A stretch of 7,251 nt of DNA from Gammaproteobacteria bacterium (lineage in GTDB: Bacteria > Pseudomonadota > Gammaproteobacteria > Arenicellales > Arenicellaceae), in contig JAUHZM010000158.1 in assembly GCA_030426005.1 (NCBI GenBank), positions 1 through 7,251 on the forward strand, read 5' to 3'. The translations under genes and the position numbers were made by a program. The notes below the pieces were generated by a model. The model saw nothing but the letters and a program-made list of their open reading frames with translations. It searched no databases and was not told where the DNA came from. Below, one piece after another: positions 1-6,395 of the stretch (positions within the stretch are counted from its first letter, which is position 1; each line of letters opens with the position of its first letter).

Positions 1-552
1 CTGCGCCAATTTAGCAATGCTGTGTGCATACGGGCTGGTCAGCAGACGGAAATACAACTCACGTTGCAGCATAGGCGCCAACACCCGGATCTCTTCTGGG
101 GCCAACAACAGTTCAGCATATCGACTCACACAGTCACTTAGTTTATCGGCGCTTTGACCGATAAACATGGCCCGACTGGACGATTGCGAGTCCGTGACTG
201 ACAGATCTGCCGCGGCGACAATTTCAGCCAATTGCGTTTGCTCCAGACTTATTTTCAGCCCCAGATAGGGGCGCTCAGGGCTACCCTCGATCACCTCACC
301 GACAACCGGCACATCCACGGACACAGCGAGAAATTCACCCGGCTGGTACTGATAAATCTGATCTCTCAGCAACACACGCTTTTGCCCCTGCACAATAAAA
401 CACACGCACGGGTTATATACAGTGGGCAAACGTTCCCCAACTTGACTAAATCGGATGCACTCAACACCCGGGATTGGGGTTTCATTCACGCCTTCATTCG
501 GGGCAAAACGGGTCACAATCGACGCCAATTGGCGCAGTTGCTGCGCATTCAT
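1..552 (-). CDS. AraC-family transcriptional regulator, N-terminal part (C-terminus off window)
   Basis: The 184 visible residues match the AraC-type N-terminal domain family (AraC_N, PF06719 type) typical of regulators next to oxidoreductase genes. Recognisable stretches are IPGVECIRF (27-35), YNPCVCFIVQGQKRVLLRD (46-64) and YQPGEFLAVSVDVPV (69-83), which form the cupin-like effector-binding part. The end, YFRLLTSPYAHSIAKLAQ (167-184), is where this domain normally leads into the double helix-turn-helix DNA-binding domain. That domain, roughly 110 residues, lies beyond position 1 and is not seen. The start is secure: an in-frame TGA directly precedes the ATG (553-555 on the minus strand), and a GAAGG Shine-Dalgarno sequence sits 8 bases upstream. 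The gene is divergent from the SDR gene at 788, so it probably regulates that gene and possibly itself. The effector is unknown. Family assignment is firm; the target is inferred from position. Confidence 0.9.
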   Translation of the reverse strand, partial: MNAQQLRQLASIVTRFAPNEGVNETPIPGVECIRFSQVGERLPTVYNPCVCFIVQGQKRVLLRDQIYQYQPGEFLAVSVDVPVVGEVIEGSPERPYLGLKISLEQTQLAEIVAAADLSVTDSQSSSRAMFIGQSADKLSDCVSRYAELLLAPEEIRVLAPMLQRELYFRLLTSPYAHSIAKLAQ

Positions 553-622
553 TCAAGCTACCTTCGCAAATTTGTATGTTTTGTGACGGTATCACCGCTT
601 CCCAGGTCCGTCCATCATTTTG

Positions 623-712
623 TAGAAATAGGCAATACATCCAGAGCTTCAGGCAGCACAGTTGAACATCAGAATGACTATGCTAAGCCACGACAAAATA
701 ACACTATTTCTA
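623..712. repeat. Perfect 9-bp inverted repeat, possible operator pair
   Basis: TAGAAATAG at 623-631 and its exact reverse complement CTATTTCTA at 704-712 are 72 bp apart, about 81 bp centre to centre. Both lie in the control region between the regulator and the SDR gene, and the second abuts the candidate -10 at 715-720. Two inverted half-sites at this distance could be bound by the neighbouring AraC-type protein with DNA looping. A chance 9-bp match in a region of this size is not negligible, and the arms are AT-rich, so this remains a candidate. Confidence 0.3.
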
Positions 713-720
713 ACTATAGA
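690..720 (+). promoter_or_regulatory. Weak sigma-70-like promoter candidate for the SDR gene
   Basis: ACGACA at 690-695 (4 of 6 matches to TTGACA) and TATAGA at 715-720 (5 of 6 to TATAAT) are separated by 19 bases, longer than the preferred 17. Transcription would start near 727 and leave a leader of about 60 bases. The -10 lies just after one arm of the inverted repeat, which would fit regulator-dependent activation or repression of a poor promoter. This is judged by eye only and is weak. Confidence 0.2.
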
Positions 721-777
721 GTCAGACACGCGTCGTTTTTGTCGACCCTAAATACTAATCAAAACCATGAAATATTT

Positions 778-781
778 GGAG
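778..781 (+). promoter_or_regulatory. Ribosome binding site fixing the SDR start at 788
   Basis: GGAG lies 6 bases before the ATG at 788. An earlier in-frame ATG at 767 would place this GGAG inside the coding region, has no purine-rich site of its own, and would add seven residues before the usual start of the Rossmann fold. The 788 start is therefore preferred. Confidence 0.75.
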
Positions 782-787
782 AATCCT

Positions 788-1543
788 ATGAGCAAAATAG
801 CCCTTATCACCGGCGGCAGTCGCGGACTTGGTCGCAGCATTGCCCAACATCTTGCCGCAAGCGGCCGAGATATCGTCATAACCTATCACCGTAATGCGCA
901 GGCGGCCAACGACGTTGTAGAGCAAATAGAACAACTGGGGCAGCGCGCCCTGGCGGTGCAGCTAGACATCGCGCAGGCAGACAGCTTTGCACGCTTTGTG
1001 ACGCAGTTGTCGACGCTACTTAATGAAAAATGGCAGCTTAATCATATCGACTTTCTGATTAATAACGCGGGGACCGGTGTATTTCAGGATTATCAATCCA
1101 CCACCGAAGCGCAATTTGATCAGATGGTCAATGAACACCTGAAAGGACCATTCTTTTTAACTCAGGCCTTATTGCCGATGATCAACGATGGCGGCCGCAT
1201 CCTCAACGTGTCGTCTGGTTTAACCCGCATGACATTTCCTGGATTCTCAGCCTACGCCAGCATGAAATCCGCGGTCGAGACACTGACGATGTACCAAGCA
1301 CGTGAACTGGGAGAGCGAAAGATCTCAGTTAACACGCTCGCACCGGGGGCCATAGAAACCGATTTCGGTGGTGGTTATGTGCGCGACACAGCGGAAGTAA
1401 ATCAGCATCTGGCTGATATTACCGCCTTGGGTAGAGTTGGCTTGCCCGACGATATCGGTGGTGCGGTCGCGGCCCTTCTGGCCGACGGCACCGCCTGGAT
1501 CAATGCACAACGAATTGAAGTGTCCGGCGGGCAAAATATCTAA
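788..1543 (+). CDS. Short-chain dehydrogenase/reductase (SDR family oxidoreductase)
   Basis: This 251-residue protein has the normal length of a classical SDR: a cytoplasmic NAD(P)-dependent enzyme that oxidises or reduces an alcohol/carbonyl substrate. The cofactor loop TGGSRGLG is at 8-15, NNAG at 92-95, the catalytic Ser in VSSG at 143, and the YxxxK pair at Tyr156/Lys160. The stretch NTLAPGAIETDF (182-193) is the usual post-catalytic PG segment, and the C-terminus (RIEVSGGQNI) ends as SDRs do. His34/Arg35 after the second strand suggest NADP(H) preference, which is an inference. In HLKGPFF (117-123) the residue normally Asn in the classical Asn-Ser-Tyr-Lys tetrad is His117; from memory, a subfamily of close relatives also has His here. 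The substrate cannot be named. The gene is divergent from the AraC-type regulator, and its downstream gap of 119 bp has no strong terminator, so read-through into the hydrolase operon is possible. Confidence 0.93.
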   Translation: MSKIALITGGSRGLGRSIAQHLAASGRDIVITYHRNAQAANDVVEQIEQLGQRALAVQLDIAQADSFARFVTQLSTLLNEKWQLNHIDFLINNAGTGVFQDYQSTTEAQFDQMVNEHLKGPFFLTQALLPMINDGGRILNVSSGLTRMTFPGFSAYASMKSAVETLTMYQARELGERKISVNTLAPGAIETDFGGGYVRDTAEVNQHLADITALGRVGLPDDIGGAVAALLADGTAWINAQRIEVSGGQNI

Positions 1544-1624
1544 AACCACTGGTCTAAAGACGTTTTGAAATAAAATTTAGCGGAATTCCCTTTCTATTTG
1601 AGCTTCGTTTGAAGGTCGCCTGTC

Positions 1625-1658
1625 TAGTCTACCGGTTATCAACAACAAACCGAGACTA
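1625..1658 (+). promoter_or_regulatory. Leader hairpin immediately before the hydrolase start codon
   Basis: TAGTCT (1625-1630) pairs with AGACTA (1653-1658), and CGGTT (1633-1637) pairs with AACCG (1648-1652). The result is an 11-bp stem with a two-base bulge (1631-1632) and a 10-base loop. It ends four bases before the ATG at 1663 and covers the only purine-rich stretch (CGAGA, 1651-1655) that could serve as Shine-Dalgarno sequence. In RNA it would reduce translation of the first operon gene; in DNA the same dyad could be an operator. It has no U-tract, so it is not a typical terminator. The pairing is seen directly; the function is inferred. Confidence 0.45.
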
Positions 1659-1662
1659 AACC

Positions 1663-2538
1663 ATGAAAACCTGCGTATTCCCTGGACTGCTTAGCATCTT
1701 GATGATGTTAAGCAGTCCGTGCACCACTGCCGCGCCCGCGGCTAATAAGCTGCCAGACACCAAGCCTGCCACTATCGAGGTAGTACTCGCACCAACATCG
1801 GAGCAGTCTGCTACGCTGAACTTCACCGCCAGCGATGGTCTGAATGTCACTGGTCAGCTACTCCTGCCCAACTCCCCTGCCGGCAAACTCGCTCTGCTCT
1901 TACACCCAATGGGCAGCGATCAAACTTTCTGGACCCGCGCGGATCATGCAATGCATGCTCACCGACTCAGCGATGCGCTGCGAAAAGATGGGTATCTTGT
2001 GGTCACGCTGGACGCACGACTACATGGCAGTCGTGCCGAGCCACAGATTACCGCTCGAGATCTGCTTGCCAGCGCGCGCAGTGACAACCCAACGCTCTAC
2101 CACAATACAATCCAAGGCACGATTCAAGACTATACCGAGGTCTTAGCCTGGGCAGAAACTGAGTATCAACCTCAAGAGACGCTGGTCATGGGATACAGCA
2201 TGGGCGCACAAATGAGCTTGATTCTGGCCGCACAAAATACATCAATCGATCACGTCATCGTGATGGTACCGCCGTATGTTGATGTCAAAAACTCACCGGT
2301 GGCACCCAGGGCGTTCACTGAGCAAATCGACCAGGCGAGCGTATTGTGGATAGCGGCAAAGCAAGATGAATACTCCGACCCTGCTCAAACCCAAGCGACC
2401 TTCGATTTGATTGCAAGCCAAAGTAAACGCCTCACTTGGCTGAACAGCGGTCACCGCCTACCCCTTAGTTATACAGATATTGTGTTGGAACACTTGACCC
2501 AGCTGACGCTGAAATCGGGTCAGGAGCGTGCACAATGA
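1663..2538 (+). CDS. Exported alpha/beta hydrolase (periplasmic esterase/lipase-like)
   Basis: This 291-residue serine hydrolase has an alpha/beta fold. The N-terminus carries Lys2 and a hydrophobic run (5-18) followed by TTAAPA, a plausible signal peptidase I site after about residue 24 or 26, so the mature enzyme should be periplasmic. An oxyanion-type HPMG is at 81-84, DARLHGSR (117-124) corresponds to the DxRGHGxS segment of the family, and the nucleophile elbow GYSMG is at 177-181 with Ser179. The likely acid is Asp235 (Asp239 is the alternative), and the catalytic His is His264 in SGHRLP. An ester or thioester of a lipid or small molecule is the likely substrate class, but the sequence does not define it. 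The gene is first in a five-gene operon and overlaps the ATPase start by four bases (ATGA). Its place beside YbbAP-like transporter genes parallels E. coli tesA, although TesA has a different (SGNH) fold. The ribosome binding site is weak and lies in a hairpin. Confidence 0.88.
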   Translation: MKTCVFPGLLSILMMLSSPCTTAAPAANKLPDTKPATIEVVLAPTSEQSATLNFTASDGLNVTGQLLLPNSPAGKLALLLHPMGSDQTFWTRADHAMHAHRLSDALRKDGYLVVTLDARLHGSRAEPQITARDLLASARSDNPTLYHNTIQGTIQDYTEVLAWAETEYQPQETLVMGYSMGAQMSLILAAQNTSIDHVIVMVPPYVDVKNSPVAPRAFTEQIDQASVLWIAAKQDEYSDPAQTQATFDLIASQSKRLTWLNSGHRLPLSYTDIVLEHLTQLTLKSGQERAQ

Positions 2539-3233
2539 ACACTGCCGTGATTGAGGCGCGTGCGCTGATCAAAACCATCTACTCTGCAAGTGAACCAATA
2601 AGCATCCTGCAAGGCATCGACCTGACCGTCAATGCCGGCGACTCGGTCGCGATCCTGGGGGCATCGGGCAGCGGCAAGTCCACCTTACTTGGCGTTCTCG
2701 CAGGTCTTGATACGGTGAATAGCGGCAACATCCGATTACTCGGCGACGAGCTAACCGAGTTAAATGAAGACCAACGCACCGCGTTGCGCGCCGGACAAAT
2801 AGGCTTTGTCTTCCAATCATTTCATCTGCTTCCAGAGCTCACTGCACTGGAAAATGTGGCCCTAACCCTAGAACTTTTTAATCGCCCCGATGCATTAAAA
2901 CTGGCACAGGAGTGGCTGACACGACTCGGTTTGCAACATCGGGCCGCACACTACCCAAGTCAGCTTTCGGGTGGCGAGCAACAACGGGTGGCACTGTGTC
3001 GCGCCTTCGCAGTCGAACCAAAAATTTTATTTGCCGATGAACCAACCGCCAATCTGGACGCACATACGGCTATTAATGTACTCGACCAGTTGTTTGCGTT
3101 AATCGACGACTCCCAGACCAGTCTGGTTGTCGCGACGCACGATCCGGTACTGGCATGTCGCTGCCGCCGCCAGTACCAACTGCAAGATGGCATTTTGAGT
3201 AGTGCACCAAAAGATCAGGAGGGGTCATGTTAG
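2535..3233 (+). CDS. ABC transporter ATP-binding protein, YbbA/LolD-like
   Basis: This 232-residue cytoplasmic ATPase has the length and style of the MacB/LolD/YbbA group, which power FtsX-type permeases. All nucleotide-binding motifs are intact: Walker A GASGSGKST (42-50), Q-loop Gln94 in FVFQSFHLLP, signature LSGGEQQR (144-151), Walker B ILFADEP (164-170) with catalytic Glu169, D-loop NLD (173-175) and switch His202. The Q-loop context FQSFHLLPELTALENV is typical of this group. AGGAG at 2522-2526 lies 8 bases before the ATG. The start overlaps the hydrolase stop by four bases, and the end overlaps the permease start by seven, so it is translated as part of one operon. It should pair with the downstream permease to drive mechanotransmission or export at the inner membrane. 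Family assignment is very firm; the substrate is unknown. LolD proper is less likely because the partner is a single 822-residue permease rather than LolC/E. Confidence 0.95.
   Translation: MNTAVIEARALIKTIYSASEPISILQGIDLTVNAGDSVAILGASGSGKSTLLGVLAGLDTVNSGNIRLLGDELTELNEDQRTALRAGQIGFVFQSFHLLPELTALENVALTLELFNRPDALKLAQEWLTRLGLQHRAAHYPSQLSGGEQQRVALCRAFAVEPKILFADEPTANLDAHTAINVLDQLFALIDDSQTSLVVATHDPVLACRCRRQYQLQDGILSSAPKDQEGSC
3217..3222 (+). promoter_or_regulatory. Strong but close-set ribosome binding site of the permease gene
   Basis: A perfect AGGAGG lies inside the end of the ATPase gene, only four bases before the ATG at 3227. The spacing is shorter than usual, but no better start follows nearby and the N-terminal residues fit the family, so the start is kept. 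Confidence 0.7.
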
Positions 3234-5695
3234 CTCGACCAGCATGGACGTTAGCACGTCGTCTAATTCAAAAATCCGCAATTAAACGCGAATCGCAGTT
3301 ACTGGTAATCACCATTGCACTCAGTAGCTTCGTGATCGCCAGCTTAAATCTTTTCAGTTTGAATGTGCAGCAAAGCCTACGTGACGACATTAACCAATTT
3401 CTGGGTGCGCCCATGGTGGTACGCAGCGAGACGCCGATCGAAAACCTTGCATTTAACCACCCAGATTTAAGCCCGCCGGCGGTCACACACACGTTCACGA
3501 CCGGGGCGACCAGTGAATCTGCCTATCAAAGCGTCTCCTTGAAAGCCGTGTCGAACACCTACCCTGTGCAGGGTCGCTTCACGGTACGACTCGCAGACAA
3601 CACACTACGCCATCACGCAGCAGACCTCGATCCGAGTTCTGCCTGGCTGGATAGACGCGCCATGCAATCTCTCAACCTCAGCGTAGGGGACTCATTCAAA
3701 CTTGGACGCTCTGAACTTTTGGTGGGCGGTGAAATCTTGGCGGAACCCGACCGTTTAACGCAAATGCAACACACCCTGCCGCGCATTATGGTTAACCTGC
3801 AAGCCTTAGCCCGCAGCGGCGTCAGTGAGCATAACAATCGAGGAGAATACCGTTTACTGTACGCGGGCAGCACCGAAGCGCTCAAACAATTGGCACTACA
3901 TCTACATGAAAACCGACCGAAACTAGAGGTATTGACGGCAGATAGCGGGCGTCACCCATTTGCCAGAATTGCCGCGCGGGCGTCGAATCTACTGCATCTC
4001 GTGTTTGCTTTTCTAGTACTGATTGCCGGCACCACAGTCGCCACGCTAAGCAAACATCTGCTCAATGAATTCACCATCACCGCAACCGTGTTGCGTGCCA
4101 TGGGCGTTGGAAAAAGTGTGGTTATTGCGGCACTCGGACTCATTTTTTCTGCCAGCGCCTTGATCGCCAGCACACTAGGTTATCTTGGTGCCTTTGTTAC
4201 CCAACCCTGGTTTTTATCGTTGGCCGAACCACACATGACGCTGACGGCGAGTAAAATGCAGTTAGCGCAATGGTGGCCGAGTCTATTACTCGCCTTGGTG
4301 CTGGTGGTTGGCTTTGTGGTGCCGGGCTTGATCGCCTTGAGCCGGGTTCCCGTTACCGCAGCATTGCAACAAATTAAAACAAACATGAAGAGCGCTTACC
4401 TGAGTAGTGTGTTGGTCGGTATTGCGCTGGCCGTCTGGCTGTGGCTCAGCAGTGACAACACACAGCTAACCCTTCTGTTGATCGGCACAGTAATGTTGGT
4501 GGTTTTTCTAACCATGCTCTTTGGTTGGACACTGACCAAACTCACCGCACAATGGCATCGCGTATTTCGGGGGCCAACGAAGATCGCCATCCGCAGCCTT
4601 GGTCGTAGCGCACATCGCAATATTGCGCCCTTGGTAACCGTGGCTCTTACTGTGCTCGCGGTACTGTTGACGACCACCCTGCGAGGCAGCTTTCTGGACA
4701 CACTTCATCTGCAAAGCCTGGAGCTTGATGGCAACTATATTTTCAGCAATCTTCCGGCATCAATGGAACCCGAATTCAGACAACACTTAGCCACACACGC
4801 CATCGAGTTGCGTCAATCCCACCCGGTCGTGCGCGCAAGGCTCACACATATTAACGGAATCGAAAAAGCGGCCTACCTCTCGCGCGAGAGCGAAACGCGA
4901 GAGCAAGCACGCTCTGCGGTGAATCTCTCCTACGCAGATTCCTTGCCCGCGAATAACCGGCTGCTGGAAGGCAGCTGGCCGAAATCAAGCAACGAAGTAT
5001 CAGTCGAAAGTGAGGTCATGACAGACCTAGACCTTAAACTTGGTGACACGCTGCGGTTTGCGATCGGGGAACGCCATTTAGACGCTAAGATCACCAGCAG
5101 GCGCGAATTCCAAGCTGGTGGATCGCGCATGATGTTCTGGTTTATGTTTGCCCCACAGACACTGCAAGACTACCCGCAAACACGCATGGGTGGCTTCCAG
5201 GCTCCGCAAGATACACGCACTGGACTCACCAGTTTAACGGCTGCGTTCCCCAGCATCAGGGTCACGGATCTCGCACAGCACATTGATCGAATCCGAGCCA
5301 CCATGTTGGTGCTCACACGCTTAATGAACACTGCGCTGGGCATGCTGCTGGTTATCGCGGCATTATCGATTGTGGCGGCGGCCACCGTGAACGCCGGTGC
5401 AAGATGCATTCCATCTACGGTGATGCGGGCGCTGGGTTTACAAAGTCGAGGCATATACAGCATGGCGCTGGTTGAACAACTCATCCTCGCCGCGACTGGC
5501 TGCTTGGTAGGTGTTATCGCTGTGCAACTTACGGCGGGACTCATGTTTCAAAACCTATTCGCGTTACACTATCGTATGGATTTCCTCTATCTCACACTTG
5601 TAGTCGGCATTGTCTTAGCACTGTTTGCACTTATCGGCTTTCTGGCTGGACATCGTCAGACCCAGTTATCACCCAGCGAGGCATTCCGACTATGA
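3227..5695 (+). CDS. FtsX-type ABC transporter permease with two periplasmic domains, YbbP-like
   Basis: This 822-residue inner-membrane protein is close in length to E. coli YbbP (about 800). Ten membrane segments can be placed by hydrophobicity: about 25-45, 254-274, 297-324, 351-371, 392-408, 412-434, 465-485, 696-720, 745-770 and 785-806. Two periplasmic domains of about 200 residues each lie between TM1-TM2 and TM7-TM8. Two FtsX modules are visible: TVLRAMGVGKSVV (287-299) and TVMRALGLQSRGIYS (731-745) are the cytoplasmic segments that contact the ATPase, and the C-terminus SPSEAFRL is typical. The second periplasmic domain keeps the family pattern of LPANNRLLEGSW (573-584), EVSVE (590-594) and LKLGDTL (603-609). 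This architecture differs from MacB and LolC/E (4 TM) and from BceB (one large extracellular domain). It should form a dimeric complex with the upstream ATPase and move or extract a hydrophobic substrate on the periplasmic face. Its stop overlaps the regulator start (ATGA). Confidence 0.93.
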   Translation: MLARPAWTLARRLIQKSAIKRESQLLVITIALSSFVIASLNLFSLNVQQSLRDDINQFLGAPMVVRSETPIENLAFNHPDLSPPAVTHTFTTGATSESAYQSVSLKAVSNTYPVQGRFTVRLADNTLRHHAADLDPSSAWLDRRAMQSLNLSVGDSFKLGRSELLVGGEILAEPDRLTQMQHTLPRIMVNLQALARSGVSEHNNRGEYRLLYAGSTEALKQLALHLHENRPKLEVLTADSGRHPFARIAARASNLLHLVFAFLVLIAGTTVATLSKHLLNEFTITATVLRAMGVGKSVVIAALGLIFSASALIASTLGYLGAFVTQPWFLSLAEPHMTLTASKMQLAQWWPSLLLALVLVVGFVVPGLIALSRVPVTAALQQIKTNMKSAYLSSVLVGIALAVWLWLSSDNTQLTLLLIGTVMLVVFLTMLFGWTLTKLTAQWHRVFRGPTKIAIRSLGRSAHRNIAPLVTVALTVLAVLLTTTLRGSFLDTLHLQSLELDGNYIFSNLPASMEPEFRQHLATHAIELRQSHPVVRARLTHINGIEKAAYLSRESETREQARSAVNLSYADSLPANNRLLEGSWPKSSNEVSVESEVMTDLDLKLGDTLRFAIGERHLDAKITSRREFQAGGSRMMFWFMFAPQTLQDYPQTRMGGFQAPQDTRTGLTSLTAAFPSIRVTDLAQHIDRIRATMLVLTRLMNTALGMLLVIAALSIVAAATVNAGARCIPSTVMRALGLQSRGIYSMALVEQLILAATGCLVGVIAVQLTAGLMFQNLFALHYRMDFLYLTLVVGIVLALFALIGFLAGHRQTQLSPSEAFRL

Positions 5696-6381
5696 GAGTG
5701 CTGGTCATTGAGGATAATCCAGACATCGCCGCCAACGTCGGAGATTATTTGACCCTACAAGGCCACGATGTCGACTACGCCAGCGATGGCGTGATGGGCT
5801 TGCAACTAGCGCTGGCGCAAACAGTCGACCTAATAGTGCTCGATATCAACCTACCGCGCCTCGACGGCTTTACACTGGCTCAGCGCTTGCGGATCGAACA
5901 CCAACGTCAGACCCCCATTTTGATGCTGACTGCGCGCGACTCACTGACTGACAAAGTTCGCGGCTTTCAAAGTGGCGCCTGGGACTACCTCGTCAAACCA
6001 TTTGAGCTTAAAGAACTCGGATTGCGTGTCAACGCATTAGCGTTGCGAAATCAGGCTAACCAGTCACGCGTATTGACTGTCGGTGCCCTAAGCCTGTTGG
6101 TGGATGCACAAATGGCGACGCGACAAGGTCAGGTACTCAATCTGCACCACGCTGCGCTGACACTTCTTGAGATGCTGATGCGCGCGTCACCGAATGCGGT
6201 ATCTCGACGTGACCTAGAATACGCACTTTGGGGCGACCAAGCACCGCAAAGCGATCCACTTCGATCACACATCCACGAGCTGCGCCGTGAACTGGATAAG
6301 AACTTTACCGGCAAGATGCTAAGAACATTACGTGGGATCGGCTATGCCATCCGCGACCCGGAATCCGAGCCTCAAGACTAA
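5692..6381 (+). CDS. OmpR/PhoB-family two-component response regulator
   Basis: This 229-residue protein has the usual two-domain layout. The receiver domain is at about 1-118, with acidic pair Glu7/Asp8, phosphoacceptor Asp51 in LIVLDINLP, switch Thr80 in MLTARD and Lys102 in LVKPF. The winged-helix DNA-binding domain is at about 126-221, with recognition helix region DPLRSHIHELRREL (188-201) and the terminal wing RTLRGIGYAI (211-220). In the helix-4/strand-5 loop the usual GADDY reads GAWDY, so Trp97 replaces an acidic residue. The start overlaps the permease stop by four bases, with GAGG at 5678-5681 ten bases upstream. The kinase gene follows after 14 bases and is the presumed partner. 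By position, the regulator most likely controls its own operon. No direct-repeat binding site could be identified with confidence before position 1663. Confidence 0.95.
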   Translation: MRVLVIEDNPDIAANVGDYLTLQGHDVDYASDGVMGLQLALAQTVDLIVLDINLPRLDGFTLAQRLRIEHQRQTPILMLTARDSLTDKVRGFQSGAWDYLVKPFELKELGLRVNALALRNQANQSRVLTVGALSLLVDAQMATRQGQVLNLHHAALTLLEMLMRASPNAVSRRDLEYALWGDQAPQSDPLRSHIHELRRELDKNFTGKMLRTLRGIGYAIRDPESEPQD

Positions 6382-6395
6382 TTCGTTGCTTCGCC

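Larger units (their letters stand above)
553..787. promoter_or_regulatory. Divergent intergenic control region between the AraC-type regulator and the SDR gene
   Basis: This 235-bp stretch separates two divergent starts and must hold both promoters. It is clearly AT-richer than the genes in its 690-780 part. No convincing sigma-70 promoter for the regulator was found on the minus strand. On the plus strand there is a weak candidate for the SDR gene, listed separately, and a perfect 9-bp inverted repeat. No small gene with a credible ribosome binding site was seen inside. Confidence 0.6.

Noticed and set aside
583..596. CRP-like site TGTGA-5-TCAC
   Set aside because: The spacer is 5 rather than the required 6 and the second half lacks the final A, so a CRP site is not supported.
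767..787. Upstream ATG start for the SDR
   Set aside because: It has no ribosome binding site of its own and would bury the good GGAG at 778-781 in the coding sequence; the 788 start fits SDR length.
232..894. Open plus-strand frame of 220 codons across the regulator gene and the intergenic region
   Set aside because: It runs antisense to the AraC-type gene and into the SDR gene in another frame, has low-complexity basic composition with no recognisable domain, and both real genes have clear family matches and ribosome binding sites.
1542..1566. Terminator-like dyad AAAAC...GTCTaaAGAC-GTTTT just after the SDR stop
   Set aside because: The inner stem is only 3-4 bp with almost no loop, the outer arms are interrupted by five unpaired bases on one side, and the T run is short; a functional intrinsic terminator is not convincing.
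1708..1722. Lipoprotein signal (LSSPC) in the hydrolase leader
   Set aside because: Pro directly before the Cys does not fit the lipobox, and a signal peptidase I site follows a few residues later.
5170..5544. Minus-strand open frame of 124 codons inside the permease gene
   Set aside because: It is a shadow of the permease, rich in Ser, Ala, Arg and Cys with no domain, in a gene whose own frame is fully conserved in style.
2535..5695. MacB or LolCDE assignment of the transporter
   Set aside because: MacB fuses ATPase and 4-TM permease in one protein and LolC/E are 4-TM proteins of about 400 residues; here the ATPase is separate and the permease has ten membrane segments and two periplasmic domains.
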